NCBI RefSeq assembly: GCF_947495925.1 | Contig: NZ_CANMAU010000007.1 | Location: 186,001 to 250,000 of the forward strand | Direction: 5' to 3' | Length of the DNA: 64,000 nucleotides | DNA from: an uncultured Algibacter sp. | Lineage (GTDB): Bacteria > Bacteroidota > Bacteroidia > Flavobacteriales > Flavobacteriaceae | In this document: positions 19,732-28,059 of the stretch, piece by piece | How positions within the stretch are numbered: position 1 is the stretch's first letter | How the letters are laid out: the number at the start of each line of letters is the position of its first letter | Translations under genes and position numbers: made by a program | The notes under the pieces: model-generated | Seen by the model: only the letters and a program-made list of their open reading frames with translations | What the model was told of the DNA's origin: nothing | Database searches by the model: none

Positions 19732-19732
19732 C
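19720..19732 (+). repeat. attL core: 13-bp direct repeat at tRNA-Pro 3' end
   Basis: CTGCCACCCCGAC lies across the 3' end of tRNA-Pro and is repeated exactly at 29045-29057. Outside the 13 bases the flanks diverge (GAACC here, AAAAT at the right copy). This is the usual signature of tyrosine-integrase insertion into a tRNA gene. Confidence 0.85.
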
Positions 19733-19755
19733 GAACCTAGTAATAGGTTATATCA

Positions 19756-19790
19756 AAACACTGTTAATCTTATGATTATCAGTGTTTTTT
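19756..19790 (+). terminator. Intrinsic terminator just downstream of tRNA-Pro
   Basis: A 14-bp stem with one mismatch (AAACACTGTTAATC / GATTATCAGTGTTT) has a four-base loop and a T run. A similar hairpin follows the right att copy at 29065-29103, so the inserted element keeps a terminator behind the tRNA. Confidence 0.8.
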
Positions 19791-19844
19791 GTTTTTACAC
19801 ATTTTATTTGATATCAAATGAAAGCATCTAATCTCATTAAAAAG

Positions 19845-19863
19845 GTGTGCAAATCGGTGTGCA
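19845..19863 (+). repeat. Candidate integrase arm-type site, left end
   Basis: GTGTGCAAATCGGTGTGCA contains two GTGTGCA units with a 12-bp period. It matches 18 of 19 bases of the sequence at 28966-28984 in the same orientation. Placement about 110 bp inside attL and upstream of the integrase fits an arm-binding site; binding itself is inferred. Confidence 0.6.
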
Positions 19864-19958
19864 ATTGTTCACTAAAAATGTAGTAACTTTAAAAGAGCTT
19901 TAAGACATAATTTGACTTTCGTCTTTACAAATTATTGTTTAACAAAAAGTCATTTAAA

Positions 19959-21215
19959 ATGAAAACAAAAAGCACCTTCACAATTATTTTCTTTACAAGA
20001 AAATCAAGAAGCAATTCCAAACGGCTTTCCATCTATGCCCGTATTACCGTAAACGGTAAACGCTCAGAAATGAGTTTAAAGCGAAGTATTGACCAAAATC
20101 AATGGGAAAGTACTAAAAATAGAGTACGAGGTAATTTAGAAACTGCTAGAATTCTAAATGCTTATTTAGATGGGGTTTATAACAAACTGCTTCAATGTCA
20201 TAAAGAACTGATAGAAGAAGATAAGGTGTTGTCCTCTGACTCCATCAAATCTCGATATTTGGGAGAAGATGACCATAGCAAAACCTTGAAAGAGCTAATT
20301 GATTACCACAATGGCAATATGATTCACGTACTTAAAGCAGGAACGATGAAGAATTATTAAACCACAGAACGCTACTTACAGAAGTTCTTAAAAAAGAAGA
20401 AAAGACTAAAAGACATCTATTTAAGACAATTAAATTTTAGATTTATCACGGACTTTGAGAACTACCTCAGAACCTATAAAAACTCTAAAAAGGAATTGGT
20501 GTTATCGAATAATGGTGTGATGAAACATTTGGAGCGTTTCAAAAAAATGATAAACCTTGCTATAAAACTAGAATGGATGCATAAAAACCCATTTAGTCAA
20601 TTTCAATTAAAATATGATAAATATGATAGAGCGTATTTAAACGAAAGAGAATTGGAATTAATAGAAAATACAGAATTTAAAAGTGATCGCTTGCAAAAAA
20701 TAAAAGATTGCTTTGTGTTTTCGTGCTATACAGGGCTATCCTATATAGATGTTAAAGAGCTCACAGGAAATAATATTGTAAAGGGTATAGATAATAACAA
20801 TTGGATATATACGAAACGAGAAAAAACGGATGAACAGGTCAAAGTACCCATACTTCCAAAAGCATGGGCAATATTAGAAAAGTATAGAGCCATTCAAGAG
20901 AAAGACTTTACAACGAATAATGTTTTACCAATAAATTCGAACCAAAAAAGCAATGCTTATTTAAAGGAAATTACAAAAGCCTGTGGTATCCGCAAAAATA
21001 TTTCTTTTCATGTAGCCAGACATACGTTTGCAACAACAGTAATGCTATCTAATGGAGTATCTATAGAAACGGTGTCTAAATTGTTGGGGCATGCTAAACT
21101 ATCGACAACACAAATTTACGCTAGGGTAGTAGAAACCAAAATTAGTGAGGATATTCAAAACCTACTCAAGCGTTTTGAAAGTAAAAAGCAAAAACAACTC
21201 AAAGCTGTTCAATAA
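19959..21215 (+). pseudogene. Tyrosine recombinase (CTnDOT-like integrase) with an in-frame stop
   Basis: Two open segments in the same frame, 19959-20360 and 20361-21215, are separated only by the TAA at 20358-20360. The codons after the stop continue a normal integrase core-binding domain (TTERYLQKFLKKKK), so the intact product would be about 418 residues. The N-terminal part has the arm-binding/SAM-like region (IYARITVNGKRSEMSLKRSI). The C-terminal part has the catalytic residues HVARHTF, LLGHAK and the Tyr in TTQIYARV. The first catalytic Arg is replaced (CYTGLSYIDV), as known for IntDOT-type recombinases. The ATG at 20496 could express the catalytic part alone. A sequencing error is also possible. 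Confidence 0.85.
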
Positions 21216-22181
21216 TAACAATAATGTTTAAATGGAGTAAATTTCAAGATGTGTGCCTGTGGACACAATCTCGTTTACTCCCCTTGGTCGCAAAGAAAAA
21301 AGAGATGTTTAAGGGTAAAAGAAAACAGCCGTTTTAAAATTTATGGATTTAGGGGCTGGGTGTCGAAGATATCATTAAGCAAGGAGAATCCATAAGTTTA
21401 AAAATGAACCAAGCTCGCCCAAAGCGAGCGCGGTAGTCTTCCATATTTTTGTGAAGTAATTTCCCGTTTTCAAAAAAAGGGCAAATGGTATCAAATTTTA
21501 AGATTTTAGTAATTTTTACTTGAAAAAATCATTGATTTTACTGGGCTGTCAAGCTTTTTCAAGTAAAAATTACTAAAAAATGAAACGCACATATTTTCAA
21601 TATATTGATATTCATATGGTTAAAATTGTAACATCGCTTTAGCGTATTACCCTCTTGCTTCTCCCCTTAGGTTTACAAATGTACATTATATAGAATCATC
21701 CTAATAAGATTATTACTCATTTTAATGGATAGTTGTATTTAATTCGGGATAAGCCTCCGTAATTGTAAGTAACAACCAACCGATAAAGAAGAGTTAGGTA
21801 CTAATAAAGTTTTATGGACTTATGCCAGTAAAATCCTTTATAGGTTTTCTCTGAATCGTATCAAATGGAAATGCAGTAGCAGTTAATTATACATCTCTTT
21901 GTTAAATTTTTTTTTGCAAAAAAGTTTTTTTTGAATAAAAACACAAGTATTAGTTAGTCTTAGCAATTTGCTTACCTTTACCCGAGGATTACTAATCTTT
22001 TAGTATCAATCATTCACTATCAATTTTGTTGATGACGTTTTTGAAGCAAAATCATCACATTAGCGAACTTCATACTTATAGTTGAATTATTAGGAAACTA
22101 GTCCAACATCAGAGTGCTAATAATTAGCGCGCTAGATGCTTTAACGCATGTTTAGTTTTTGGTGTCATTAATGCATTTTTT
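21216..22181. other. 966-bp non-coding stretch inside the island
   Basis: No credible ORF in either strand. It holds a small GC hairpin (GCTCGC at 21413-21418 with GCGAGC at 21424-21429), a 24-bp perfect inverted repeat (21504-21578) and AT-rich sequence up to the nucleotidyltransferase gene. The spacing between integrase and cargo could hold an origin of transfer or lost genes, but no known oriT motif was recognised. Confidence 0.5.
21504..21578. repeat. 24-bp perfect inverted repeat with 27-base loop
   Basis: The arm at 21504-21527 (TTTTAGTAATTTTTACTTGA plus four A) is the exact reverse complement of 21555-21578. The loop is 21528-21554. The perfection of the arms in AT-rich sequence is unlikely by chance. 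It may be a strong hairpin, a remnant of an insertion element, or a recombination site; there is no long T tract to make it a simple terminator. Confidence 0.7.
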
Positions 22182-22979
22182 ATGAATAATGATTCAGTTA
22201 ATGATTGTGGTCAAAATCGAATAACCACAGCATTACTTCTTGCGGCTGGTACTGGAAGCCGCCTTTTTCCGTTAACGGAAAATTCCCCAAAGTGCCTTAC
22301 GTTAGTAAGTGACAAATCGATTCTTAATAGACTTTTAAAGAATTTAAAAAGCCAAGGATTTAAGCGACTAGTAATTGTAACAGGCCACTTAAAAGAATGT
22401 ATTGTGGATAATCTTGGCGAAAGATCAGGAGACATTTCTATTGAATATATTCACAGCCCTTTATATAAGACTACCAATAATATTTATTCGCTTTGGATGG
22501 CTCGTCATATTATAAATGAACCATTTGTACTTTTTGAAAGTGATTTAGTGTTGAACACTACGTTACTAGATAATATGGTTTATCCAGATAGAATAGCTGT
22601 TGCACTTATGAAGCCTTGGCTTAACGGTACCACGGTTTCTATAGATAAAGCAAATAAGGTAATCAAGTTTCAAGAAGGAACTACTGAGGCCTATTCTGAT
22701 ATCCGATATAAAACAGTAAATATTTACAGTTTTTCACTTTTATCATGGAGATCCATTATTAAAAGACTGAATCTATATATTTCAGAAGGAAATGTAAATT
22801 GTTATTATGAGAGCGTTTTTGCAGAAATGACTCACAATAAGAGTTTGGTTTTAGAGTCGGTTTCATTTGATCATCAACCATGGTATGAAATAGATACTCT
22901 TAAAGACTTGGCCAAAGCCGAATTGTTGTTCCCTAAGGAATTGATAGAAGTAGAGGTGCTGGAAAACACTTTGGCATAA
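22182..22979 (+). CDS. Sugar-nucleotidyltransferase-fold enzyme, probable CTP:phospho-amino-alcohol cytidylyltransferase
   Basis: A 265-residue NTP-transferase (GT-A-like) protein. The signature AAGTGSRLFPLTENSPKCL near residues 22-40 provides the phosphate-binding GxGxR and the catalytic Lys, and FESDLVL near residue 125 provides the metal-binding Asp. LicC (phosphocholine) and PntC (aminoethylphosphonate) cytidylyltransferases share this organisation. The next two genes are a CobD/HisC-like PLP enzyme and a CDP-alcohol phosphotransferase, so activation of a phospho-amino-alcohol with CTP is the most economical role. The substrate is inferred. No phosphonate genes (Ppm, Ppd) are nearby, which argues against aminoethylphosphonate. 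Confidence 0.8.
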   Translation: MNNDSVNDCGQNRITTALLLAAGTGSRLFPLTENSPKCLTLVSDKSILNRLLKNLKSQGFKRLVIVTGHLKECIVDNLGERSGDISIEYIHSPLYKTTNNIYSLWMARHIINEPFVLFESDLVLNTTLLDNMVYPDRIAVALMKPWLNGTTVSIDKANKVIKFQEGTTEAYSDIRYKTVNIYSFSLLSWRSIIKRLNLYISEGNVNCYYESVFAEMTHNKSLVLESVSFDHQPWYEIDTLKDLAKAELLFPKELIEVEVLENTLA

Positions 22980-23022
22980 TTGTTTTAAGCGATGGAGCAG
23001 AAATAATTTAATTAAGAATGAA

Positions 23023-24132
23023 ATGATGATGACAAATAAATATACAACACAAGAAGAAAAATATGAATACATATCAAAACAGCATGGAGGTTACTATAGA
23101 CATCATTTTACAGACCATGCTTATTTGTATAACTTGTACTTTCCACCCAAGCCCTTATTTAGTCATTTAAAAGCTAACATCAACAATTTGGTTTTAAATT
23201 ACCCAATGGCACAAAATGCATTGGCAGAACTTGTTGGTAAAATTATTAATCAACCTCCAGAAAGAATTGTAGTAGGTAACGGAGGTGCAGAGATCATAAA
23301 AATACTATCTGGGAGTTTAGCTAAAAAACTAATTATACCAGTACCTTCTTTTAATGAATATGCTAATGCAGCACCAGAAGGACGTGTTGTAGAGTTTCCA
23401 CTTGATTTCCCTTCATTTCAATTAGATGTAGATAAATTTGCAGATGAAGCCATAAAAGTTGGTGCAGATATGGCAGTTGTGGTGACGCCAAATAATCCTA
23501 CATCATTGTTGGTTCCCAAAGCAGATTTAATTCGATTATCTGAAAAACTTAAGCCGAGTAAATGTATGCTTATTATCGATGAATCTTTTCTTGATTTTGC
23601 TGATGACAATGAGCAAATTAGTTTGGAGAAAGAGATTACTAAATATCCAAATATGGCGATACTTAAAAGCATGAGTAAAGCCTACGGAATTTGTGGTCTT
23701 AGAATTGGTTATTTATTAACGAATAATGCAAATTTGGCGGCGTCTGTTCGCAATGGTGTCCATATTTGGAATATTAATGGTTTTGCTGAAGAGTTTCTTA
23801 GAATATTACCCAAATACAGGCAAGAATTTAAAAATAGTTGTGAAGTAGTTAAGGCAGATAGAGATGTTTTTTATAAAAAACTATGTACTATAGAAGGAAT
23901 GAAGGTATTTAAACCAGATGCAAACTATATTTATTGTCGCTTACCCGTTGAAGCTTTAAGTGGGCCAGAAGTCACAAAACGCCTTTTTATTAAATATAAT
24001 ATTTATATAAAACATAATGCAGGAAAAACCCAGCCAGATGCAGATAGGTATATTAGAATTGCAAGTCGTACTAATGAAGAGAATGCGATACTTATTGATG
24101 CGTTGAAAGATGTAATGTACTTAATAAAGTAA
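23023..24132 (+). CDS. Class I/II PLP-dependent enzyme, CobD/HisC-like
   Basis: A 369-residue fold-type I PLP enzyme. The Schiff-base Lys lies in ILKSMSKAYGICGLRIGYLL and the PLP-Asp region is VVVTPNNPTS; the IDESFLDF motif and the N-terminal HGG segment resemble L-threonine-O-3-phosphate decarboxylase (CobD) more than plain HisC. A decarboxylase of this type would make an amino-alcohol phosphate from phosphothreonine or phosphoserine; an aminotransferase activity is equally possible on sequence alone. It starts 43 bases after the nucleotidyltransferase gene and is followed 1 base later by the CDP-alcohol phosphotransferase. Three consecutive in-frame ATGs at 23023, 23026 and 23029 make the exact start uncertain. 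Confidence 0.85.
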   Translation: MMMTNKYTTQEEKYEYISKQHGGYYRHHFTDHAYLYNLYFPPKPLFSHLKANINNLVLNYPMAQNALAELVGKIINQPPERIVVGNGGAEIIKILSGSLAKKLIIPVPSFNEYANAAPEGRVVEFPLDFPSFQLDVDKFADEAIKVGADMAVVVTPNNPTSLLVPKADLIRLSEKLKPSKCMLIIDESFLDFADDNEQISLEKEITKYPNMAILKSMSKAYGICGLRIGYLLTNNANLAASVRNGVHIWNINGFAEEFLRILPKYRQEFKNSCEVVKADRDVFYKKLCTIEGMKVFKPDANYIYCRLPVEALSGPEVTKRLFIKYNIYIKHNAGKTQPDADRYIRIASRTNEENAILIDALKDVMYLIK

Positions 24133-24133
24133 A

Positions 24134-24778
24134 ATGAATAAAAATAAACCAGCAGACATGTTAAGTTTTGCTAAAGACCTACCTAATATTTGTTCTTTAG
24201 TAGGCTTGTTTTGCACAGTGCTATCCATTTATTTTGCGATTGTAGGGCAGTTCTCAGCATCAGTTATAGCTATATTGTGGTCTGTGTTATTTGATTGGTA
24301 TGATGGTATTATAGCACGTAAAATGAAAGGTAGAACTAAAGAGCAAGGTGAATTTGGAATACAGTTTGATTCTATTATAGATATTGTGAGTTTTGGTGTT
24401 TACCCAGCTATATTACTTTTAAGCTATGGAAATTATGAAATTTGGTTTATACCAGGTGGATTTGTAATTATTGCAGCCTGTGCAATACGTTTGAGTTATT
24501 TTAATATTTATGGGCTTATTGACAGTAAAACTTATAGAGGTCTTTCAGTTGATAATAATGTTCTAATTTTGGCATTTGTTTTTTTATTTGAAGAGTTCAT
24601 AGACCATACTGTTTTTTCAATATTGATGTATGCAGTATTGCTAATTTTAGCCACTTTTAATCTGTCATCAATTCCAATACCTAAATTTTCAGGAAAATGG
24701 GTCTATGTTTTAATTATATATGTATTGGTTTTAACATTAATTTTTGGAAAGGGTATTTATAACCAAATATTAACCTAA
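24134..24778 (+). CDS. CDP-alcohol phosphatidyltransferase family protein
   Basis: A 214-residue inner-membrane enzyme with about six TM segments that transfers a phospho-alcohol between a CDP-linked donor and an alcohol acceptor. The family motif is visible as DWYDGIIAR followed by G-x3-D-x3-D (GIQFDSIID). The spacer between AR and G is 12 residues, somewhat longer than the classical eight. It begins one base after the PLP enzyme's stop codon, so translation is probably coupled. In context it would attach the CDP-activated amino-alcohol to a lipid acceptor; this is inferred. Confidence 0.88.
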   Translation: MNKNKPADMLSFAKDLPNICSLVGLFCTVLSIYFAIVGQFSASVIAILWSVLFDWYDGIIARKMKGRTKEQGEFGIQFDSIIDIVSFGVYPAILLLSYGNYEIWFIPGGFVIIAACAIRLSYFNIYGLIDSKTYRGLSVDNNVLILAFVFLFEEFIDHTVFSILMYAVLLILATFNLSSIPIPKFSGKWVYVLIIYVLVLTLIFGKGIYNQILT

Positions 24779-24790
24779 AAGAAACGGCTA

Positions 24791-24828
24791 ATTAATATTA
24801 AGTTTTTAACATGAAACTTAATGTTAAT
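24791..24828 (+). terminator. Hairpin after the three-gene cassette
   Basis: A 15-bp stem with one mismatch (ATTAATATTAAGTTT / AAACTTAATGTTAAT) lies 12 bases after the CDP-alcohol phosphotransferase stop. It lacks a clean T run, so it may end the transcript weakly or protect the mRNA 3' end. Confidence 0.5.
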
Positions 24829-24926
24829 TATGAAATGCAGATTGTGAAAAGACGCCTATGGGGTTAAAAAAAAGTAATAAATGGAGTTGAAAAGAATAAA
24901 CCTTAAAGACATAATTGTATAAATTA

Positions 24927-25085
24927 CTATTTATGGGACGATACTTGGTACTTTTTAATATTCTGGCTATGCATATCTAAATAGTGATATTTTTCAGTTT
25001 CATTTTTAATAATATAGGTAACAACATTTCTAATTTTGTTATTAATTTTTGGTACTTTTTTTAGAAAAATAGTTAATGTTTTCAT
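24927..25085 (-). CDS. Possible small basic protein, 52 residues
   Basis: An ATG-initiated minus-strand frame, MKTLTIFLKKVPKINNKI and onward to YQVSSHK, with normal-looking Lys/Ile/Asn-rich flavobacterial codon use. It sits in an otherwise empty 900-bp gap of the island between the head-group cassette and the sigma gene. No domain is recognised. Length and lack of a clear ribosome site keep confidence low. Confidence 0.35.
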   Translation of the reverse strand: MKTLTIFLKKVPKINNKIRNVVTYIIKNETEKYHYLDMHSQNIKKYQVSSHK

Positions 25086-25689
25086 TTTTATTGTTGTTTA
25101 AGTTTAGCAAAAGTTACTAGTTCTAATTACAATTATCTAAAGGTGATCTTTTTAATTGGAATAAGCATCATTATTAACAATCAATTTAAACCAGCAAAAG
25201 TTCTATTATTTTTTAGAATGACATCTCATTTTTAAAAGTGTCGTTTTATTATTATACCACTAATATTCATTCTCAATAAGACAATAACAAATAATGGGCT
25301 ATATGGTAAGTTTAATATAAGTTTATGTTAACGCGGTTTCGAAAACTAGATTCTTATTATACAAATATTTAACTTGCGATGACTAATATAAGTTGGCCCT
25401 TAGAATTTTAAACTACTTTATAATTGATTGCCTCCCCCAATCTGTTATGAATCAATTTAGAACCTTCTTATTCTTTTTTTAATAAAGAAGGATAACTACA
25501 TATTATCCCAATTATAAGACGTTTCTTTACAAAAGTGTCCAAAATTATTATTTAATAAGGATTTTTCTATTGCACCTTATTTTGACTATGCTTTTTGTTT
25601 GGCTAACCGATACTTTTTGTAACCAAGAACTCCTTAGAAAGAATGAAACCTCATTATTATTTGGATGATTCAATAAAACTTTAGTTTGA
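25086..25689. other. AT-rich intergenic stretch before the island sigma gene
   Basis: No ORF with credible composition was found. An imperfect hairpin at 25463-25491 (CCTTCTTATT / AATAAAGAAGG, one bulge) is the only structure seen; it lacks a T run on either strand. The long leader before a sigma gene could hold its promoter, but no exact TAnnTTTG box was found. Confidence 0.4.
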
Positions 25690-26553
25690 ATGAGACCACT
25701 CCAAATAATTAAGCAAGTTACAATTAGAGATGACTTATCGTTAAATAAATATTTGAGTGATATTAACAAAATAAATTTAATATCATTAGAACGGGAGGTT
25801 GAATTGGCTATACTAATAAAAGAAGGCAATCAGCTTGCTTTGAATGAACTAACAAATGCCAATCTTAGATTTGTTGTATCTGTAGCTAAACAACATCAAA
25901 ACAAAGGCTTATCACTTCCTGATTTAATTAATGAAGGAAATTTAGGGTTATTAAAAGCGGCAAAACGTTTTGATGAAACTCGTGGATTCAAATTTATTTC
26001 TTATGCCGTATGGTGGATTAGACAAAGCATAGTACAATCTTTATCTGAAAATTCAAGAACAGTAAGACTGCCTCTCAATAAGATAGGCGCAATAAATAAA
26101 ATAAAAAAGGCAATAACTTTTTTTGAACAAAAGAATAACCGCGAGCCTAGTATTTATGAAATCTCTGAGATTATAGACGTACCTGTTTTAGAGGTTGAAC
26201 TTTGTATTAAGAGTTCTGGATATAATGTTTCTATGGATGCACCATTGTCTAAAGATACAGAGCTTAATATGCATAACGTTATTGTTACCGATATGTATCC
26301 ACAGCCAGATGGTGTTTTATTATTAGACTCACTCCGTACAGATTTAGAAGCTGTATTGAATTCTCTTTCAGAAAGAGAGGCAGAAATAATTAAACTTCAT
26401 TATGGTATAGGCTTAGAATCTTCAATGCCTTTGTTGGAAATAGCGCAATTATTTGGAATAACACGAGAACGTGTAAGACAAATAAAAGAGTCTGCGATTT
26501 TAAGAATAAAAAACTCAAACAAGTCTCACCTTTTAATAAAGTATTTGGGGTAA
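25690..26553 (+). CDS. RpoD-like (group 2) sigma-70 factor carried on the island
   Basis: A 287-residue sigma factor with the length and layout of the flavobacterial primary sigma factor (an MRxLxIxKQVTxR start). Region 1.2 is around residues 15-45, and region 2 includes NLRFVVSVAKQ, LPDLINEGNLGL and the -10-binding RGFKFISYAVWWIRQSI. Region 3 is around 125-200 and region 4.2 ends in ITRERVRQIKESAILRIK. It differs from RpoD at many positions in regions 3 and 4, so it is a paralogue, not the housekeeping copy. It precedes an AraC regulator and a CsbD-like gene, suggesting control of a stress regulon. Confidence 0.88.
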   Translation: MRPLQIIKQVTIRDDLSLNKYLSDINKINLISLEREVELAILIKEGNQLALNELTNANLRFVVSVAKQHQNKGLSLPDLINEGNLGLLKAAKRFDETRGFKFISYAVWWIRQSIVQSLSENSRTVRLPLNKIGAINKIKKAITFFEQKNNREPSIYEISEIIDVPVLEVELCIKSSGYNVSMDAPLSKDTELNMHNVIVTDMYPQPDGVLLLDSLRTDLEAVLNSLSEREAEIIKLHYGIGLESSMPLLEIAQLFGITRERVRQIKESAILRIKNSNKSHLLIKYLG

Positions 26554-26704
26554 GAAACGATTATTAATTGTAAAAAAAAATAATTATAAACTAATATTAA
26601 CGGTGTTACCCAACGTTTTTTCTTTCAGCCAACTTTCTATACATAATGACTTATATAGTTTATCTTTAACTAAATAAGAAACGCATTTTAATTCCTAAAA
26701 ATTA

Positions 26705-27265
26705 ATGAAGCTTTATATTAAATATATGGTAAGCTTAAGATGCAAGCTTTTCGTTAAAAATGAGCTAGAAAAACTGGGTTTACACTATATAAGTGTAGAG
26801 CTTGGAATGATTGAAATAAAAGAAGATGTTTCCAAATCTCAAAAACAAGAATTCAAATCAAATTTAGCGATATCAGGGTTAGAATTAATAGATGATAATA
26901 GAAGTATTCTTATAGATAAAATAAAAAACGTGATTATAGAAATGATTCATTATTCTGATAAAGTTCCAAAAGTTAATTATTCAGATTACATAGCACAAAA
27001 ATTGAATTATGACTATACGTATCTATCAAATTTGTTTTCAGAAGTAAAAGGAATTACTATTCAGCATTTTATTATTAAACACAAAATAGAAAGGGTAAAA
27101 GAATTGATTCTTTACAACGAACTTAATCTCACTGAAATCGCCTATAAATTAAATTACAGTAGTGTTGCTCATTTGTCTAACCAATTCAAAAAAGCTACTG
27201 GACATGCACCTTCTTTTTATAAAAAAATCGGACAAAAAAGAAAGCTGAATTTAGAGAACCTGTAA
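26705..27265 (+). CDS. AraC-family transcriptional regulator
   Basis: A 186-residue protein with an N-terminal domain of about 75 residues of no recognised family and a C-terminal AraC/XylS double helix-turn-helix (about residues 95-175). The two recognition parts are YTYLSNLFSEVKGIT and LTEIAYKLNYSSVAHLSNQF, followed by the family signature FKKATGHAPSFYKK. It lies 151 bases after the sigma gene in the same direction and upstream of the CsbD-like gene. The short size and neighbours resemble small stress-responsive AraC regulators of Bacteroidota; its target is unknown. Confidence 0.85.
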   Translation: MKLYIKYMVSLRCKLFVKNELEKLGLHYISVELGMIEIKEDVSKSQKQEFKSNLAISGLELIDDNRSILIDKIKNVIIEMIHYSDKVPKVNYSDYIAQKLNYDYTYLSNLFSEVKGITIQHFIIKHKIERVKELILYNELNLTEIAYKLNYSSVAHLSNQFKKATGHAPSFYKKIGQKRKLNLENL

Positions 27266-27365
27266 CATGTGTAAACATATATGTCTGTTCTGTAACACAA
27301 TTTGAGGTATTAGTCCTCATCTTTGTGATAGTAGTACAATTAAGCACTACTTTAATTACATAATT

Positions 27366-27611
27366 ATGGATACCCAGAACAAAGAAGGCGAGAAAAAGAC
27401 AAGTGAGCTATTTAAATTTAGAGGTGATTGGGACAAACAATCAAAAGCATTGAAAGTAAGATATCCAAAATTGACTTCTGAAGATGTGAAATTTGAAAGT
27501 GGTAAAGAATTAGATTTAATTAAAAGATTAGAGAACAAGTTAGATAAAGACAGAAATGAAGTTGTAGGTATCTTGAAATCAAATTATAAAAGCATTGCAA
27601 ATGCAATCTAA
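27366..27611 (+). CDS. CsbD-like small stress protein
   Basis: An 81-residue hydrophilic protein. Its core (FRGDWDKQSKALKVRYPKLT, then EDVKFESGKELDLIKRLENK) follows the CsbD pattern of a W near the start, a LT-x-(D/E)-D segment, a GKE turn and a final helix. CsbD proteins are abundant general-stress proteins of unknown mechanism. The match is by eye and distant. A strong terminator follows 24 bases after the stop. Confidence 0.65.
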   Translation: MDTQNKEGEKKTSELFKFRGDWDKQSKALKVRYPKLTSEDVKFESGKELDLIKRLENKLDKDRNEVVGILKSNYKSIANAI

Positions 27612-27635
27612 AATATTGAGTTAAGTCTATGTATT

Positions 27636-27667
27636 AAGAACAGTTTTTTACTAAACTGTTCTTTTTT
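27636..27667 (+). terminator. Intrinsic terminator after the CsbD-like gene
   Basis: A perfect 11-bp stem AAGAACAGTTT / AAACTGTTCTT with a six-base loop is followed by TTTTT. Confidence 0.9.
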
Positions 27668-27742
27668 ATTAGCTTTATTTTAAATCAGTGATTTATGTAA
27701 CTATAGCCACGAGATGTATAACTTAGTATACTATCTCATCTT

Positions 27743-27830
27743 TATCTTTGTATAGCTATTAATTAGTTAGGGAAGTCCAGATAATAATCTTATCTGGAAT
27801 TAGAAAAGCAGATTTAAAAGTCTGCTTTCT
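27743..27830 (+). ncRNA. Candidate small RNA or leader with two perfect hairpins
   Basis: TATCTTTG at 27743-27750 matches the Bacteroidota -7 box TAnnTTTG. Starting about 7 bases later, the transcript would form a 9-bp stem (27776-27784 with 27790-27798, loop TAATC) and an 8-bp stem (27805-27812 with 27821-27828) followed by a T-rich stretch. The block lies between a terminator and the 37-residue ORF at 27932, so it could be a short RNA or an attenuating leader for the downstream genes. No known RNA family was recognised. Confidence 0.4.
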
Positions 27831-27931
27831 TGTTTTGGTTAGACATATGACATGACACATAAAGCTTTGTTTGTCAATTAAATAAAATGAAAAATAACTT
27901 GTTGTTAATCAATGTTTAAAAAATTATAATC

Positions 27932-28045
27932 ATGTCAAAAGAGAAAAGCGGTAAAGCAAAAAACAGTAAAACAGCACCAACAAGGACAACTAAAGAAAAG
28001 AAACAAGCTAAAGCAGAAAAGAGACGAATCAAAAAGGACGAGTAA
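27932..28045 (+). CDS. Very small basic protein, 37 residues
   Basis: ATG at 27932 to TAA at 28045 encodes a Lys-, Ala- and Thr-rich peptide beginning MSKEKSGKAKNSK and ending RRIKKDE, with no hydrophobic segment. It lies 14 bases upstream of the cupin gene, in the same direction. Very basic short proteins of this kind often bind nucleic acid or ribosomes, but nothing more can be said. Minimal length makes the call tentative. Confidence 0.5.
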   Translation: MSKEKSGKAKNSKTAPTRTTKEKKQAKAEKRRIKKDE

Positions 28046-28059
28046 ATACAATTTGTATT

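Noticed and set aside
22182-24778. The three-gene cassette as an aminoethylphosphonate pathway
   Set aside because: No phosphoenolpyruvate mutase or phosphonopyruvate decarboxylase gene is present in the window.
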